NCBI GenBank assembly: GCA_964508655.1
Contig: CAZDUO010000004.1
Location: 1-64,000 of the forward strand
Direction: 5' to 3'
DNA: 64,000 nt
Source: VBAS01 sp964508655
GTDB lineage: Bacteria; Bacteroidota; Bacteroidia; Chitinophagales; Chitinophagaceae
A program made the translations under genes and the position numbers. Positions 9,181 through 17,674 of the stretch are shown one piece after another. Numbering within the stretch: the first letter of the stretch is position 1; every line of letters begins with the position of its first letter. The notes under the pieces were generated by a model. It saw nothing but the letters and a program-made list of their open reading frames with translations. It had not been told where the DNA came from and did no database searches.

Positions 9181-10122
9181 TTCCATGCGCCAGCAGAAGC
9201 GCTGAAGCCGCCCCGCAAAATCAAATGGAGTGGTTTGGCGTGTAATATCCTGTAAAGAACTGCATTTGATTTTCTCCTTTTCCAGGATAAATTTTTGGTA
9301 ATTGGTGCTGAAATAAAGAACGCCACCCGGCTTTAATATTCTTAAACAAGCATGAATCAGTTGTACATGGTCACGCTGCACATCCAGAGTATCTGTCATT
9401 CGCTTGCTGTTGCTGAACGTGGGCGGGTCAAGAATAATAAGATCAAAACCGGAATCGGGAGTTGTTTTTAAAACCTGAATTACGTCGGCCTGAACATACT
9501 TGTATTTCGAAGCATCACTAAAGCCGTTGAGCCGCATGTTTTTTTCCGCCCACGAAAGATAAGTTTTGGAAAGATCAACAGTAGTTACTTCCAAAGCGCC
9601 ACCTTCAGCAGCATATACCGAAAAGGAACCTGTGTAGGCAAAAAGGTTCAGCAGCTTTTTCCCGGCCGATTCGCTACGCACCATTTCCCGTGTGATGCGG
9701 TGGTCAAAGAAAAGACCTGTATCGAGATAGTCACTAAGATTCACAATAAATATCAACCCGTTTTCCTGAACAATAAATTCAGATTTCCTGTTCTCAAACT
9801 TCTGATATTGACCCCGGTGCCCCGCCTTTCTTCGGCGCAGTTTCAAATAAATATTTTCAGCTTTTATTTCCAGCACTTCGCAGAGCAGCAGCAGGCAACC
9901 CTGTATCCACCCGTCATGCTCAATATCGCTCATGCCATGCCTGCGTTTGTATTCAGACACATGAATGTTGTTTTCATACACATCAATGCAAAAAGGGAAT
10001 TCAGGAAGATCATGATCATACAGCCGGTAGCAGGAAACATTTAACCGATTTGCCTGCCTGCCAAGATGCCGGTAAACTTTCATCAGCCTGTTGCGGAACA
10101 TCCGGAATTTTGCTTCATCCAT
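9175..10122 (-). CDS. Class I SAM-dependent RNA methyltransferase, RlmK-like
   Basis: A 315-residue protein that looks like the C-terminal half (RlmK) of the fused 23S rRNA methyltransferase RlmKL. The N-terminus carries the RlmK-type entry SCYRLYDHDLPEFPFCIDVY; the SAM fold follows with LLNLFAYTGSFSVYAAEGG (motif I), TTVDLSKTYLSWAEKN, and the catalytic-loop motif LDPPTFSNSKRM, which is nearly that of RlmK (m7G2069 formation in E. coli). The free-standing form without the RlmL half is usual in this phylum. The ATG at 10122 gives the family length. It acts on rRNA in the cytoplasm; the exact base modified is inferred by homology. Confidence 0.82.
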   Translation of the reverse strand: MDEAKFRMFRNRLMKVYRHLGRQANRLNVSCYRLYDHDLPEFPFCIDVYENNIHVSEYKRRHGMSDIEHDGWIQGCLLLLCEVLEIKAENIYLKLRRRKAGHRGQYQKFENRKSEFIVQENGLIFIVNLSDYLDTGLFFDHRITREMVRSESAGKKLLNLFAYTGSFSVYAAEGGALEVTTVDLSKTYLSWAEKNMRLNGFSDASKYKYVQADVIQVLKTTPDSGFDLIILDPPTFSNSKRMTDTLDVQRDHVQLIHACLRILKPGGVLYFSTNYQKFILEKEKIKCSSLQDITRQTTPFDFAGRLQRFCWRMEK

Positions 10123-10157
10123 AAAAAATAATTTACGAACTTAGTCAACCCGTTTCA

Positions 10158-10213
10158 AACCATTTAACCATTTAACCATTTAACCATTTAACCATTCAGC
10201 CATTCAACCATTC
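10158..10213 (+). repeat. 8-bp tandem repeat AACCATTT, seven units
   Basis: Four perfect AACCATTT units (10158-10189) are followed by three degenerate units (AACCATTC, AGCCATTC, AACCATTC). The array ends 15 bases before the start of the exonuclease gene, so it must lie in its promoter or leader region. Such arrays change copy number easily. Confidence 0.9.
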
Positions 10214-10228
10214 TAACTACCCGACTGC

Positions 10229-11641
10229 ATGTACGCCATTGTTGACATAGAAACCACCGGCAGCTACGCTTCAGCCAACGGCATTACTGAAATTGCCATT
10301 CATGTTTTTGACGGGGAAAAAGTAATTGAAAAATTTGAATCGCTTATCAACCCCTGCCAGCCGATACCACGGTATATACAGTCATTCACCGGCATCACCG
10401 ATAAAATGGTGGCCGGGGCACCGCAGTTTGAAGAAGTGGCGGAGCAGGTATTCAGCCTGCTAAGTGAAAATATTTTTGTTGCTCACAATGTTAACTTCGA
10501 TTACAGTTTTTTGAAAAGTCATTTGCTCAGGGCCGGGTTTGAACTGACTTCAAAAAAACTCTGCACCATCCGGCTGAGCCGGAAAATTTTTCCCGGATTT
10601 CCCTCGTACGGCCTTGCCAACCTGTGCCGTTCGCTTGAAATTGATATCAGCCGTCATCACCGTGCCGGCGGCGATGCGGATGCCACCACCCGGATTTTTA
10701 AACTGCTGCTGGAAAATGACAGGGAAAATTTTATCAGTCAAAGCCTGCTGCGGAATTCAAAAGAGCAATCGCTGCCGCCCAATGTGCCTAAAAAACATTT
10801 TGAACTGCTGCCTGCCACACCGGGTGTTTATTATTTCCATAATGAAAAAGGAAAAATAATTTATGTAGGCAAAGCCAACAACATCCGCAGCCGGGTAAAC
10901 AGTCATTTCAGCAACAACAGCGCCGGCAGGCAGAAACAAAATTTTATCCGGCATATTCACTCTATCAGTTTCCGCAGCTGCGCCACGGAGCTGATGGCCA
11001 GCATTCTTGAATCGGCCGAAATAAAACGCTACTGGCCGCAGTTCAATTATGCGCAAAAACATTGGGAAGATGTATTTGGCATTTATGCCTACGAAGACCA
11101 GAACGGCTACCTGCGGCTGGTGATTGAAAAAAACAAAAAGTACCTGAAGCCGGTTTACACTTTCCGTTACCTGGCCGATGGTCATGCGTGGCTTAAAAAG
11201 GCGGTTGCAGAATTTAATCTTTGCCCCAAACTTTGTTTTCTTCAGAAAGGAAGCGGGCCCTGTACAGAAGTAGAAATCAACAACTGCAAAGGCGCCTGCA
11301 TAAAAGAGGAAAAAAAATCAGCGTATAATAAAAGAGTAAAACAGGCCATTACCCGGCTGAGCGAACAGGATTCATTTGCCATCGTGGAAAAAGGGCTTCA
11401 GCAGGATGAGCAATCCTGCATTCTTGTTCACAAAGGGCGGTTTGCCGGCATGGGTTACCTGCCTGCCGGCTATGAAATAAACAACCCGGAAGAAGTGAAA
11501 GAATTTTTAACCGTGTTCCGCGAAAACAATTATATCCGCAACCTGCTCATCGGTTACAAAGAAAGATTCCCGTCAAAAATTCTGATGCTGAACGGCGCTG
11601 CTGCCGGCAGCATGAAAGAAAAATACAGCTCTGTCGTTTAG
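10229..11641 (+). CDS. DnaQ-type 3'-5' exonuclease fused to a GIY-YIG (UvrC/Cho-like) nuclease
   Basis: A 470-residue two-nuclease protein. Residues 1-165 are a DEDDh exonuclease like the epsilon subunit of DNA polymerase III: AIVDIETTG (Asp6, Glu8), AHNVNFDYSFL, and HHRAGGDADATT with the catalytic His and Asp. From about 190 a GIY-YIG domain follows (GVYYFHNEKGKIIYVGKANN, Arg in IRSRVNSHF, Glu in ASILESAEIK), as in UvrC and Cho. The C-terminal part (CYS-rich GPCTEVEINNCKGACI) resembles the matching part of Cho-like proteins. The fusion is known in many bacteria and is thought to work in DNA repair, but its reaction in this phylum has not been shown. The tandem repeat lies directly upstream. 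Confidence 0.88.
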   Translation: MYAIVDIETTGSYASANGITEIAIHVFDGEKVIEKFESLINPCQPIPRYIQSFTGITDKMVAGAPQFEEVAEQVFSLLSENIFVAHNVNFDYSFLKSHLLRAGFELTSKKLCTIRLSRKIFPGFPSYGLANLCRSLEIDISRHHRAGGDADATTRIFKLLLENDRENFISQSLLRNSKEQSLPPNVPKKHFELLPATPGVYYFHNEKGKIIYVGKANNIRSRVNSHFSNNSAGRQKQNFIRHIHSISFRSCATELMASILESAEIKRYWPQFNYAQKHWEDVFGIYAYEDQNGYLRLVIEKNKKYLKPVYTFRYLADGHAWLKKAVAEFNLCPKLCFLQKGSGPCTEVEINNCKGACIKEEKKSAYNKRVKQAITRLSEQDSFAIVEKGLQQDEQSCILVHKGRFAGMGYLPAGYEINNPEEVKEFLTVFRENNYIRNLLIGYKERFPSKILMLNGAAAGSMKEKYSSVV

Positions 11642-11643
11642 GT

Positions 11644-11651
11644 TATCTTTG
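11644..11651 (+). promoter_or_regulatory. -7 box of the FKBP gene
   Basis: TATCTTTG matches TAnnTTTG and ends 20 bases before the ATG at 11672. It begins just after the stop codon of the nuclease gene, so the FKBP gene can be transcribed on its own. Confidence 0.5.
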
Positions 11652-11671
11652 CTTCCCTCAATAAAAATTTC

Positions 11672-12613
11672 ATGAGAAAAATAGCCGGAATTATTTGTAC
11701 CTCTATCCTCTGTGCGCCTGTTTTTTCACAAGTAAAAAAACTGCCGGTAAAACCTGCTGCTCCCAAACCCGTATTGAACAACCTGCGTGATTCGGCCAGC
11801 TACACAGCCGGCATTTTTATTGTGAACCGTTACCTGCCGCAAGGCATCAGCGGTTTCAACACTGCAATTATTAAACGAGCTGTGGATGATTTGCAGGCAG
11901 GTAAAAAACAACTGGTAAGCGATGGCGATGCCGATAAAGTGATACTGGCTTACCAGCAAATGCTGAAGTCAAAAACAAAATTGCCGGCAAAACCTGCTGC
12001 TGCCGGCATAGTGCTGAAAAACCTGCGTGACTCGGCAAGCTATGTGGCCGGCATTTTTCTGATCAGCTTTTTTAAAAGTGTGGATGTAACCAACCTGAAC
12101 AGTGCAGTGGTGGCCAGGGCGGTTAACGATCTGCAAACCGGCAAGCCCCGACTGCTCAACGACAACCAGGCGAATAAAGCTGTGATGGATTACCAGTATA
12201 AATTACAAATGATAAAATCGAAAGCCAATATTGAAGCCGGTGAAAAATTTCTTGCAGAAAATAAAAAAAGACCTGAAGTGAAAACTACCGCCAGCGGGTT
12301 GCAGTATGAAATTATCACGCAGGGCGAAGGACCCGTGCCGCAAAATGGCGACGTGGTGAATTGCAATTACCGCGGCACTTATATTGACGGAAAGGAATTT
12401 GATAACTCGGCAAGAGCAGGTAAGCCCGTTTCATTTTCGATAAACCAGGTTATCAAAGGCTGGACCGAGGCGCTGCTGATGATGCCGGTGGGTTCAAAAT
12501 GGAAATTGTATGTGCCATACCAGCTGGGTTATGGCCCCGGCGATTACCGCGATATTCCCGGCGGCTCCGTGCTCATTTTCGACATCGAACTGGTAAGTAT
12601 TAACAGTAAATAA
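11672..12613 (+). CDS. Secreted FKBP-type peptidyl-prolyl isomerase with a duplicated N-terminal domain
   Basis: A 313-residue protein with signal peptide (MRKIAGIICTSILCAPVFSQ), two copies of an FKBP N-terminal (Mip-type dimerisation) segment and one C-terminal FKBP domain. The copies are at about 34-102 (LNNLRDSASYTAGIF..AVDDLQAGKK) and 112-180 (LKNLRDSASYVAGIF..AVNDLQTGKP). The catalytic domain, about 205-313, shows GDVVNCNYRGTYIDGKEFDN, VIKGWTEALLMMPVGSKW and PYQLGYGPGDYRDIPGGSVL, the normal active-site blocks. It should act as a proline isomerase/chaperone in the periplasm. The gene stops immediately next to the stop of the convergent channel remnant. Confidence 0.9.
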   Translation: MRKIAGIICTSILCAPVFSQVKKLPVKPAAPKPVLNNLRDSASYTAGIFIVNRYLPQGISGFNTAIIKRAVDDLQAGKKQLVSDGDADKVILAYQQMLKSKTKLPAKPAAAGIVLKNLRDSASYVAGIFLISFFKSVDVTNLNSAVVARAVNDLQTGKPRLLNDNQANKAVMDYQYKLQMIKSKANIEAGEKFLAENKKRPEVKTTASGLQYEIITQGEGPVPQNGDVVNCNYRGTYIDGKEFDNSARAGKPVSFSINQVIKGWTEALLMMPVGSKWKLYVPYQLGYGPGDYRDIPGGSVLIFDIELVSINSK

Positions 12614-13198
12614 TCAGGACTTCAGGTTTTCTTTCATCTGTTCTATCTGGGCACGGGTGCCGAATACTATTACTTTGCATCCTTCAGTTATCAAAGTATC
12701 GTCGGATGGATTGATAAGAAATTTTCCATCGCGGCTTTTAATTCCCAAACAACTTACACCGGTCTTGTTCCAGTCCATCACTTCCTTCAGCGATCTGTTT
12801 TTCAAACCGGCCGGAAGTGCTTCAAAAGGTACCGATTCCATGTTTACCGATTCGCCGTCTTCGCTGGAAAGAAAATCCATAAACTCGATCACATCGGGTT
12901 TTGAAACCAGCGTGGCCATGTGTGAGCCGCCGATTTTATCCGGCATAATGATATTATCGGCTCCGGCCTTCCGGAGTTTCGGGTAAGAACTGTCATCTGA
13001 TGCCCGGCTGATGATCCTGATTCCAGGATTCAATGCCCTTGCCGAAAGAACGATAAAAACATTATCGGCATCCATCGGCAAAGCAGTTATCAGGGCAATG
13101 GCTTTATCAATACCTGCTTTCTTCAGCAGTTCATCATCGGTGCTGTCGCCTACCAGGTAAATGAGGCCGGGGAAAACAGGCAGGTTGTAACAACAGAA
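12614..13198 (-). pseudogene. 5'-truncated K+ channel / TrkA-N (RCK) protein
   Basis: The reading frame encodes the end of an RCK N-terminal domain (LIYLVGDSTDDELLKKAGID, then ALITALPMDADNVFIVLSAR) and a complete TrkA-C domain, ending QIEQMKENLKS. Full-length relatives are about 330-350 residues with two membrane helices, a selectivity filter and the start of the RCK fold before this point; all of that is missing. Going upstream the frame is recognisable to about 13175, then loses similarity and hits TGA at 13201-13199. Internal TTG (13081) or ATG codons could start a short product, but it would lack the channel. Upstream lies directly the terminator of an unrelated T9SS gene, so this is a deletion remnant or an assembly join. 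Confidence 0.8.
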
Positions 13199-13217
13199 TC
13201 AGAAACATGAAAAGGGC

Positions 13218-13247
13218 AAAAAAAAGGGGCGGCACGAAAGCCGCCCC
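13218..13247 (-). terminator. Terminator of the T9SS gene at 13273
   Basis: On the minus strand GGGGCGGC, loop TTTCGT, GCCGCCCC, then eight T. A closely related hairpin follows the next T9SS gene at 15133. Confidence 0.85.
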
Positions 13248-13272
13248 CGCCGTTGGTTAAAACCTTGAAGCT

Positions 13273-14817
13273 TTAACGATTTTTCACGACGAATTTTTCG
13301 ACTGCCTGCTCACGGGTTTCGATATTTACAATGCGCACCGTGTAGAAGCCCGGAGCCAGGTTGTCAATCTGAATAGTGTTGTTGCTTACAGCTTTCCACT
13401 GCCTGATGACACGACCATGCATATCCATCAATGATACATCGCGGATGGCATTCACATCTTCAAACACTACATTCACTTTTCCATCAGCGCTGGGGTTGGG
13501 GTAAATAATGGTTTTGGTCTTCTGGCCATCACCCCGTACCGAACGGATCAGGCTGAAAGAATACGTACCGTCGAAATCAATTTGCTTTAACCTGTACTGG
13601 GAGATGCCTTTCGTGTTATTAATATCGCCAAACTCATAACTCAACGGTATAGAACTGCTGCCATTAAATGCTTTTGAATCCACAAAGCCGAGCGATTGCC
13701 ACATGCCATTGCCCACTTTGCGTTGCACATCAAATCCCCTGTTATTCTCTTCAATTTCAGTTTCCCATTTCAGGGTCACTTTATCGCGGTAGCGGGTGGC
13801 AGTAAAGGAACGCAGTTTGATGGGCAGGGTGGCGCATACTTCTTCAATAACCGGTGTGCCCAGGACGTTTGAAAATTCCCGGCCGGTAACTTCTGCAAAA
13901 ATTCCATATTGTGCCCACGGATCCAGACAGCAATAAGGATGCGGCAGATTAATAGGCCCGGAACTGTAAGGCGTTGATGAATTAAGTACTATTGTATCCG
14001 AAGTGTGCACCAGGGCATCGTCGCCTCCAGGCTCTTTAATTCCATCCAGGTCATCGGCATAAATTCTGTACAAAACATGGATGTCTGTAGCGCTTCCGGT
14101 GGTAAGTCCTATTGCAAACTTGAAGGGCGAATTGATGCAGATTTTCTGCAGGGCAATGGCCGGATCGTTGAATGACTGTGTCAATCCGCAGATATAACAT
14201 TGTGCTTTGGGATCAGGCGCATTGGAGTTGGAACCCCAGATATCCGTTTTCACCACAATGGGGGCGCCGCAGGAAATGTTTACAATAATCTTGATATTGG
14301 CAACTTCAAAGTGTAAAGTATCTGTTGTGCCTTTCCGTGTGACTACAGCATCAAGTCCCGGGGAGTTGGAAGGTTTGGTTAAAACGACTGTGCCATCGTG
14401 GGGGTAAGATGTGGCAAATTTTGCAGTTACATTCACGGGAGTATTAGCCGGAAAAGTAACTGTGTTCAGGTTAATAAAACCGATATCAAGAAATGATTTA
14501 CCTACGGCATCCACGGCAGTTCCCAGTTGGGCGCTGGTACCGGGGTTCTGGGCATTGGAATTACCGCAATCGAAAATGGCCGGGCTTGGATAATCGGGCG
14601 CCAGCCAGGAATGAAAGAAAAGGTATTTAAATCCGGAATTAGTGATAATGTCGAATGATGCATTGAATTTGTATTCACACTTGGAAGCTCCAAGCACCAC
14701 CGGATCGGCCGCTGGTGTAATTACCAGGTTGGCAAACTGCAGGTCGCACTGTGCTGTGGTTTTCTTGCAAACCATCAGCGTCAGCAGGCTGAAAACTGAA
14801 AGTAAGATCTTTCTCAT
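13273..14817 (-). CDS. Secreted protein with T9SS type A sorting tail
   Basis: A 514-residue protein with signal peptide (MRKILLSVFSLLTLMVCKKTTAQ). The first 330 residues are beta-rich with several Cys (FDCGNSNAQNP, CYICGLTQSFNDPA, HPYCCLDPWAQ) and match no family I know. From about residue 335 it shares a long tail with the neighbouring gene: LPIKLRSFTATRYRDKVTLK, WETEIEENNRGFDVQRK, then the sorting domain TIIYPNPSADGKVNVVFED to VEKFVVKNR. Export through the type IX system and anchoring to or release from the surface are expected. It has its own strong terminator. Confidence 0.85.
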   Translation of the reverse strand: MRKILLSVFSLLTLMVCKKTTAQCDLQFANLVITPAADPVVLGASKCEYKFNASFDIITNSGFKYLFFHSWLAPDYPSPAIFDCGNSNAQNPGTSAQLGTAVDAVGKSFLDIGFINLNTVTFPANTPVNVTAKFATSYPHDGTVVLTKPSNSPGLDAVVTRKGTTDTLHFEVANIKIIVNISCGAPIVVKTDIWGSNSNAPDPKAQCYICGLTQSFNDPAIALQKICINSPFKFAIGLTTGSATDIHVLYRIYADDLDGIKEPGGDDALVHTSDTIVLNSSTPYSSGPINLPHPYCCLDPWAQYGIFAEVTGREFSNVLGTPVIEEVCATLPIKLRSFTATRYRDKVTLKWETEIEENNRGFDVQRKVGNGMWQSLGFVDSKAFNGSSSIPLSYEFGDINNTKGISQYRLKQIDFDGTYSFSLIRSVRGDGQKTKTIIYPNPSADGKVNVVFEDVNAIRDVSLMDMHGRVIRQWKAVSNNTIQIDNLAPGFYTVRIVNIETREQAVEKFVVKNR

Positions 14818-15180
14818 ACTACAAGGTTTTAATTAATGAATGAATTATTTACAGGGATTCAGATATAAATAAATCCTGCCTTCGGATGCTTCAGGCCAAT
14901 TATAATGTACAATTCCACTGCCTGGCTTTTCAGGAAAGCGTTCTTGACAGGTTTGGAGTTACCCATCACAGGCTACGGAGAAGTGAGTTACTAATCAGGA
15001 ATGATTTGAATAAAATTACCGGGTAGTTTTCCAACGGAGAGTGGGAGAATGGAAGTATCAAAATTGAAATTACAAAAAAATGGTATTGACCAAAAATTTT
15101 TTTTCACTGCCGGCAATCCGGTATTATAAAAAGGGGCGACACATTGCTGGCCGCCCCGCTGTTGGTTAAAACCTTGAGCT
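14818..15180. other. Intergenic region of 363 bp between two T9SS genes
   Basis: It contains the terminator hairpin of the 15181 gene at its right end and the leader of the 13273 gene at its left end. The motif ACAAGGTTTTAA next to the start codon resembles the same spot before the 15181 gene (TTCAAGGTTTT). I see no gene in it. Confidence 0.6.
15128..15157 (-). terminator. Terminator of the T9SS gene at 15181
   Basis: On the minus strand GGGGCG pairs with CGCCCC across a 13-base loop region, followed by TTTTT. It is a diverged copy of the terminator at 13218-13247. Confidence 0.65.
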
Positions 15181-16857
15181 TTAACGCTTGTTTACAACTA
15201 TCTTTTCCACTACCTGCTCACCGGTTTCGGTATTTACTATACGCACTGTATAGAAGCCGACATTCAGGTTATCTACCGTAATATTATTGTTGGTTACGCC
15301 CTTCCATTGCTTAATCACCCGGCCGCTCATATCCATCAGCGACACATCGCGGATGCCGTTTATATCTTCAAACACGATGTTTACTTTACCGTCGCTGCTG
15401 GGGTTGGGATAGATGATAGTTTTGCCTTTCTGACCTTCACCGCGAACGGTACGAATCTGGCTATAGGAGTATTTGCCATCAACGTCATTCTGCTTTAAGC
15501 GGTATTGCGAAACACCATTTGTATTATTAAAGTCTGCATATTCGTATGAAAGCGGAGAATTGCTGAATCCGTTAACAGCTTTAGTAGGTATGGTAGCAAC
15601 AGTAACCCAGTTGCCATAGCCTATTTTACGTTGCAGTTCAAAGTCAGAATTATTAATCTCAGTGGCTGTTTCCCATTTCAAAGTTACATGGCTGCGGTTG
15701 CGGCTTGCTGTAAACGATTTTAGGGTAACAGGCAATGCGGAGCAGGGATTATCGAGTGCCACAACCTTATCAAAACATCCGCGTTGTGTTTGATACACCA
15801 GGATGAAGGGATAAAGGTAGAAACCGGCATCAAGATAAATAGAGTCGGCCGAACCGATTTCGGCTCCGGTTACACTCTTTACATCAGCATCCTGCACATC
15901 GCCGCCGTCAATTTGCTGATTGCCATTGACATCATAATATAAAATAACATCTACCGGGAAATCATCAGCTATGGTAACATCGCCGGTAAAACCAGTAATA
16001 TTAAATACAACCCGGGGGTTTACATCGCCGGCAAACTCACCGCATCTTACCAGTTGAGTGGTTGTAAGCGATCCGGCCAGGCCGGAAGCAGAACCATTAG
16101 TAACACCGGGGGTATGGTTTGTCTGGGGTGCAGTTTTTACCCAGGCGCCGCATTTACCATCACTTGTCCTGGCATATCCGTTATCGCTGCCGCCACTGGG
16201 GTTGAAAAATTCAACCGCTTTCAGTGTATTAAAATTAACTGTGAACTGATTACCCGGAGCGCCACAGCCTGCCAGGGGAACTGTTAAAGAACCTAAAGAA
16301 ACTGCAAAATTTGACAATGTTCCGTTATTAGCACCACCATAAAATCCATTGATTAAAACACCGTTTCTGAAAAGCAGCGTAAAATAAAACTGGCTGCCAT
16401 TAAGGGTCCCGTCCAGCAGGTTTGTAATTACTGTAGAATTAGGAAGATTCAAGTCAGTATAACCTGAACCATTCCACCCAAATTTTTTCAAATAGCCGTT
16501 TGTAGAGCCATTTCTGAAATTGATATCATTCCAGTTTACATCGGCCATGGCACCAGCCGTACCCTGCACACTGAATGTAGATGCCGAAGCCAGTACATAG
16601 TAGCCGGGTGCTGAATTGATAGCCGGCGTATTCGGCAGGTCAAGAACATACCAGCCTTGTGCAGAACCTCCTTCGTTCTGATAATAAACCATAATGGTAT
16701 AACAGTCCAAGGATCCGGAGCCGGCACTGTTATAGATTTCAATGAACTCGCTGTTGGCTCCGCCGGGGTTACCGTACACTTCATTCAAAGTGACATTTTG
16801 CGCCTTCACTACTGCAAAGGCAACAACCAACATCAGTGAAAGTAAAATCTTTTTCAT
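15181..16857 (-). CDS. Lamin-tail-domain secreted protein with T9SS type A sorting tail
   Basis: A 558-residue protein with signal peptide (MKKILLSLMLVVAFAVVKAQ) followed by a lamin-tail-like domain: NVTLNEVYGNPGGANSEFIE, IYNSAGSGSLDCYTIMVYYQ, then PGYYVLASASTF. The tail from about residue 380 is close to that of the neighbouring gene (LPVTLKSFTASRNRSHVTLK, YRLKQNDVDGKYSYSQIRTV, IIYPNPSSDGKVNIVFED, VEKIVVNKR). Lamin-tail domains in bacterial secreted proteins are taken as adhesion or scaffold modules; no enzyme motif is visible. The 5' leader holds a GC hairpin. Confidence 0.87.
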   Translation of the reverse strand: MKKILLSLMLVVAFAVVKAQNVTLNEVYGNPGGANSEFIEIYNSAGSGSLDCYTIMVYYQNEGGSAQGWYVLDLPNTPAINSAPGYYVLASASTFSVQGTAGAMADVNWNDINFRNGSTNGYLKKFGWNGSGYTDLNLPNSTVITNLLDGTLNGSQFYFTLLFRNGVLINGFYGGANNGTLSNFAVSLGSLTVPLAGCGAPGNQFTVNFNTLKAVEFFNPSGGSDNGYARTSDGKCGAWVKTAPQTNHTPGVTNGSASGLAGSLTTTQLVRCGEFAGDVNPRVVFNITGFTGDVTIADDFPVDVILYYDVNGNQQIDGGDVQDADVKSVTGAEIGSADSIYLDAGFYLYPFILVYQTQRGCFDKVVALDNPCSALPVTLKSFTASRNRSHVTLKWETATEINNSDFELQRKIGYGNWVTVATIPTKAVNGFSNSPLSYEYADFNNTNGVSQYRLKQNDVDGKYSYSQIRTVRGEGQKGKTIIYPNPSSDGKVNIVFEDINGIRDVSLMDMSGRVIKQWKGVTNNNITVDNLNVGFYTVRIVNTETGEQVVEKIVVNKR

Positions 16858-16872
16858 GCTTCAAGGTTTTTT

Positions 16873-16891
16873 GTCCCGCCTGTTGCGGGAC
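16873..16891. repeat. GC-rich palindrome in the leader of the lamin-tail gene
   Basis: GTCCCGC (16873-16879), loop CTGTT, GCGGGAC (16885-16891), 15 bases before the start codon on the minus strand. It could be a mobile palindromic repeat or an mRNA hairpin. Confidence 0.6.
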
Positions 16892-17379
16892 GGTTAAAAA
16901 AAGTTTTAACTGTTACAAATTCTGGCCGTTTCCTTTCCGGAAGCGGTATATGATGATTTTTATCATCCGCTGTTTGCGGTGATTCAGCAGGAGCCTGGAT
17001 CTATGGCATTCGTAATAGGAAGGACTTAGCTAAAGCAGCTTTAATAGGGGTACAGTTCAGAATTTCTGAAGGATTTGGAAAACAGTATTGCCAAAATATC
17101 ATTGCCTCAGCAATAGACATTTCAGCTACACTACAGAGTTCAACATTAAATTTGGATTTTTAACCAACGGCTTTTTTACACAGGAGAGTGGGAAATTGAG
17201 GAATTGATCGTTTGCAATCAATACGCTAAAGTAAAAATAGTTTTCAGAAAAGCAAATAGCAGGGTAATATTTCTTTTAAAAAAAATGCCTGCTTTCAGCA
17301 AATTAGTTACTGATGCTCAATAACATTAAAACAAAGGGCAGGTTGCCCAGCCCTTTTGTTGCCAGGTTCATCCGTTCTC
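16892..17379. other. Gene-free region
   Basis: About 490 bases without a supportable gene on either strand. The only structures I note are a small inverted repeat GATGAT/ATCATC near 16950 and A/T tracts. It may be decayed sequence belonging to the T9SS remnant next to it. Confidence 0.5.
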
Positions 17380-17576
17380 TCAGTTCACAATTATTTTCCT
17401 GCTCGTAATTTCCCCATCCCGGCTGTTTTCAATTTTCAGCACATATCCTCCCGGTTTCAGCCTGCTGGAAAACTACTATAAAAAGACCGGTATAACCGAA
17501 AGGCGATTCGGCTGACCTTGCATCTGTAAAAAAAGACAACGGCAAAGGAAAGAACTGAAAGCATAAATCGTTTCAT
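17380..17576 (-). pseudogene. Collapsed T9SS protein gene: signal peptide and last 29 codons only
   Basis: On the minus strand an ATG at 17576 starts a good signal-peptide core (MKRFMLSVLSFAVVFF). About 100 bases later, in another frame, a perfect type A sorting-tail ending appears: LKPGGYVLKIENSRDGEITS followed by RKIIVN and a stop (TGA 17382-17380). Nothing remains between them and the frames disagree (the ATG frame stops inside the tail). This is what is left after an internal deletion of a third T9SS gene in a row with the two at 13273 and 15181. Confidence 0.72.
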
Positions 17577-17631
17577 GCTGCTGCAAGTTATAAATCAGGT
17601 GAAGAATAATGCATGATGCCCGGAAGTGCAA

Positions 17632-17651
17632 ACGATGATCTTCATCATCGT
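17632..17651. repeat. Short perfect hairpin
   Basis: ACGATGAT, loop CTTC, ATCATCGT, just before the 3' end of cmk. It has no following T-run on the minus strand. Confidence 0.4.
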
Positions 17652-17674
17652 AAAAAGTAAAGCAGCGGGCGGTA

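Noticed and set aside
10158..10213. CRISPR-like array
   Set aside because: Units are 8 bases with no spacers; it is a simple tandem repeat.
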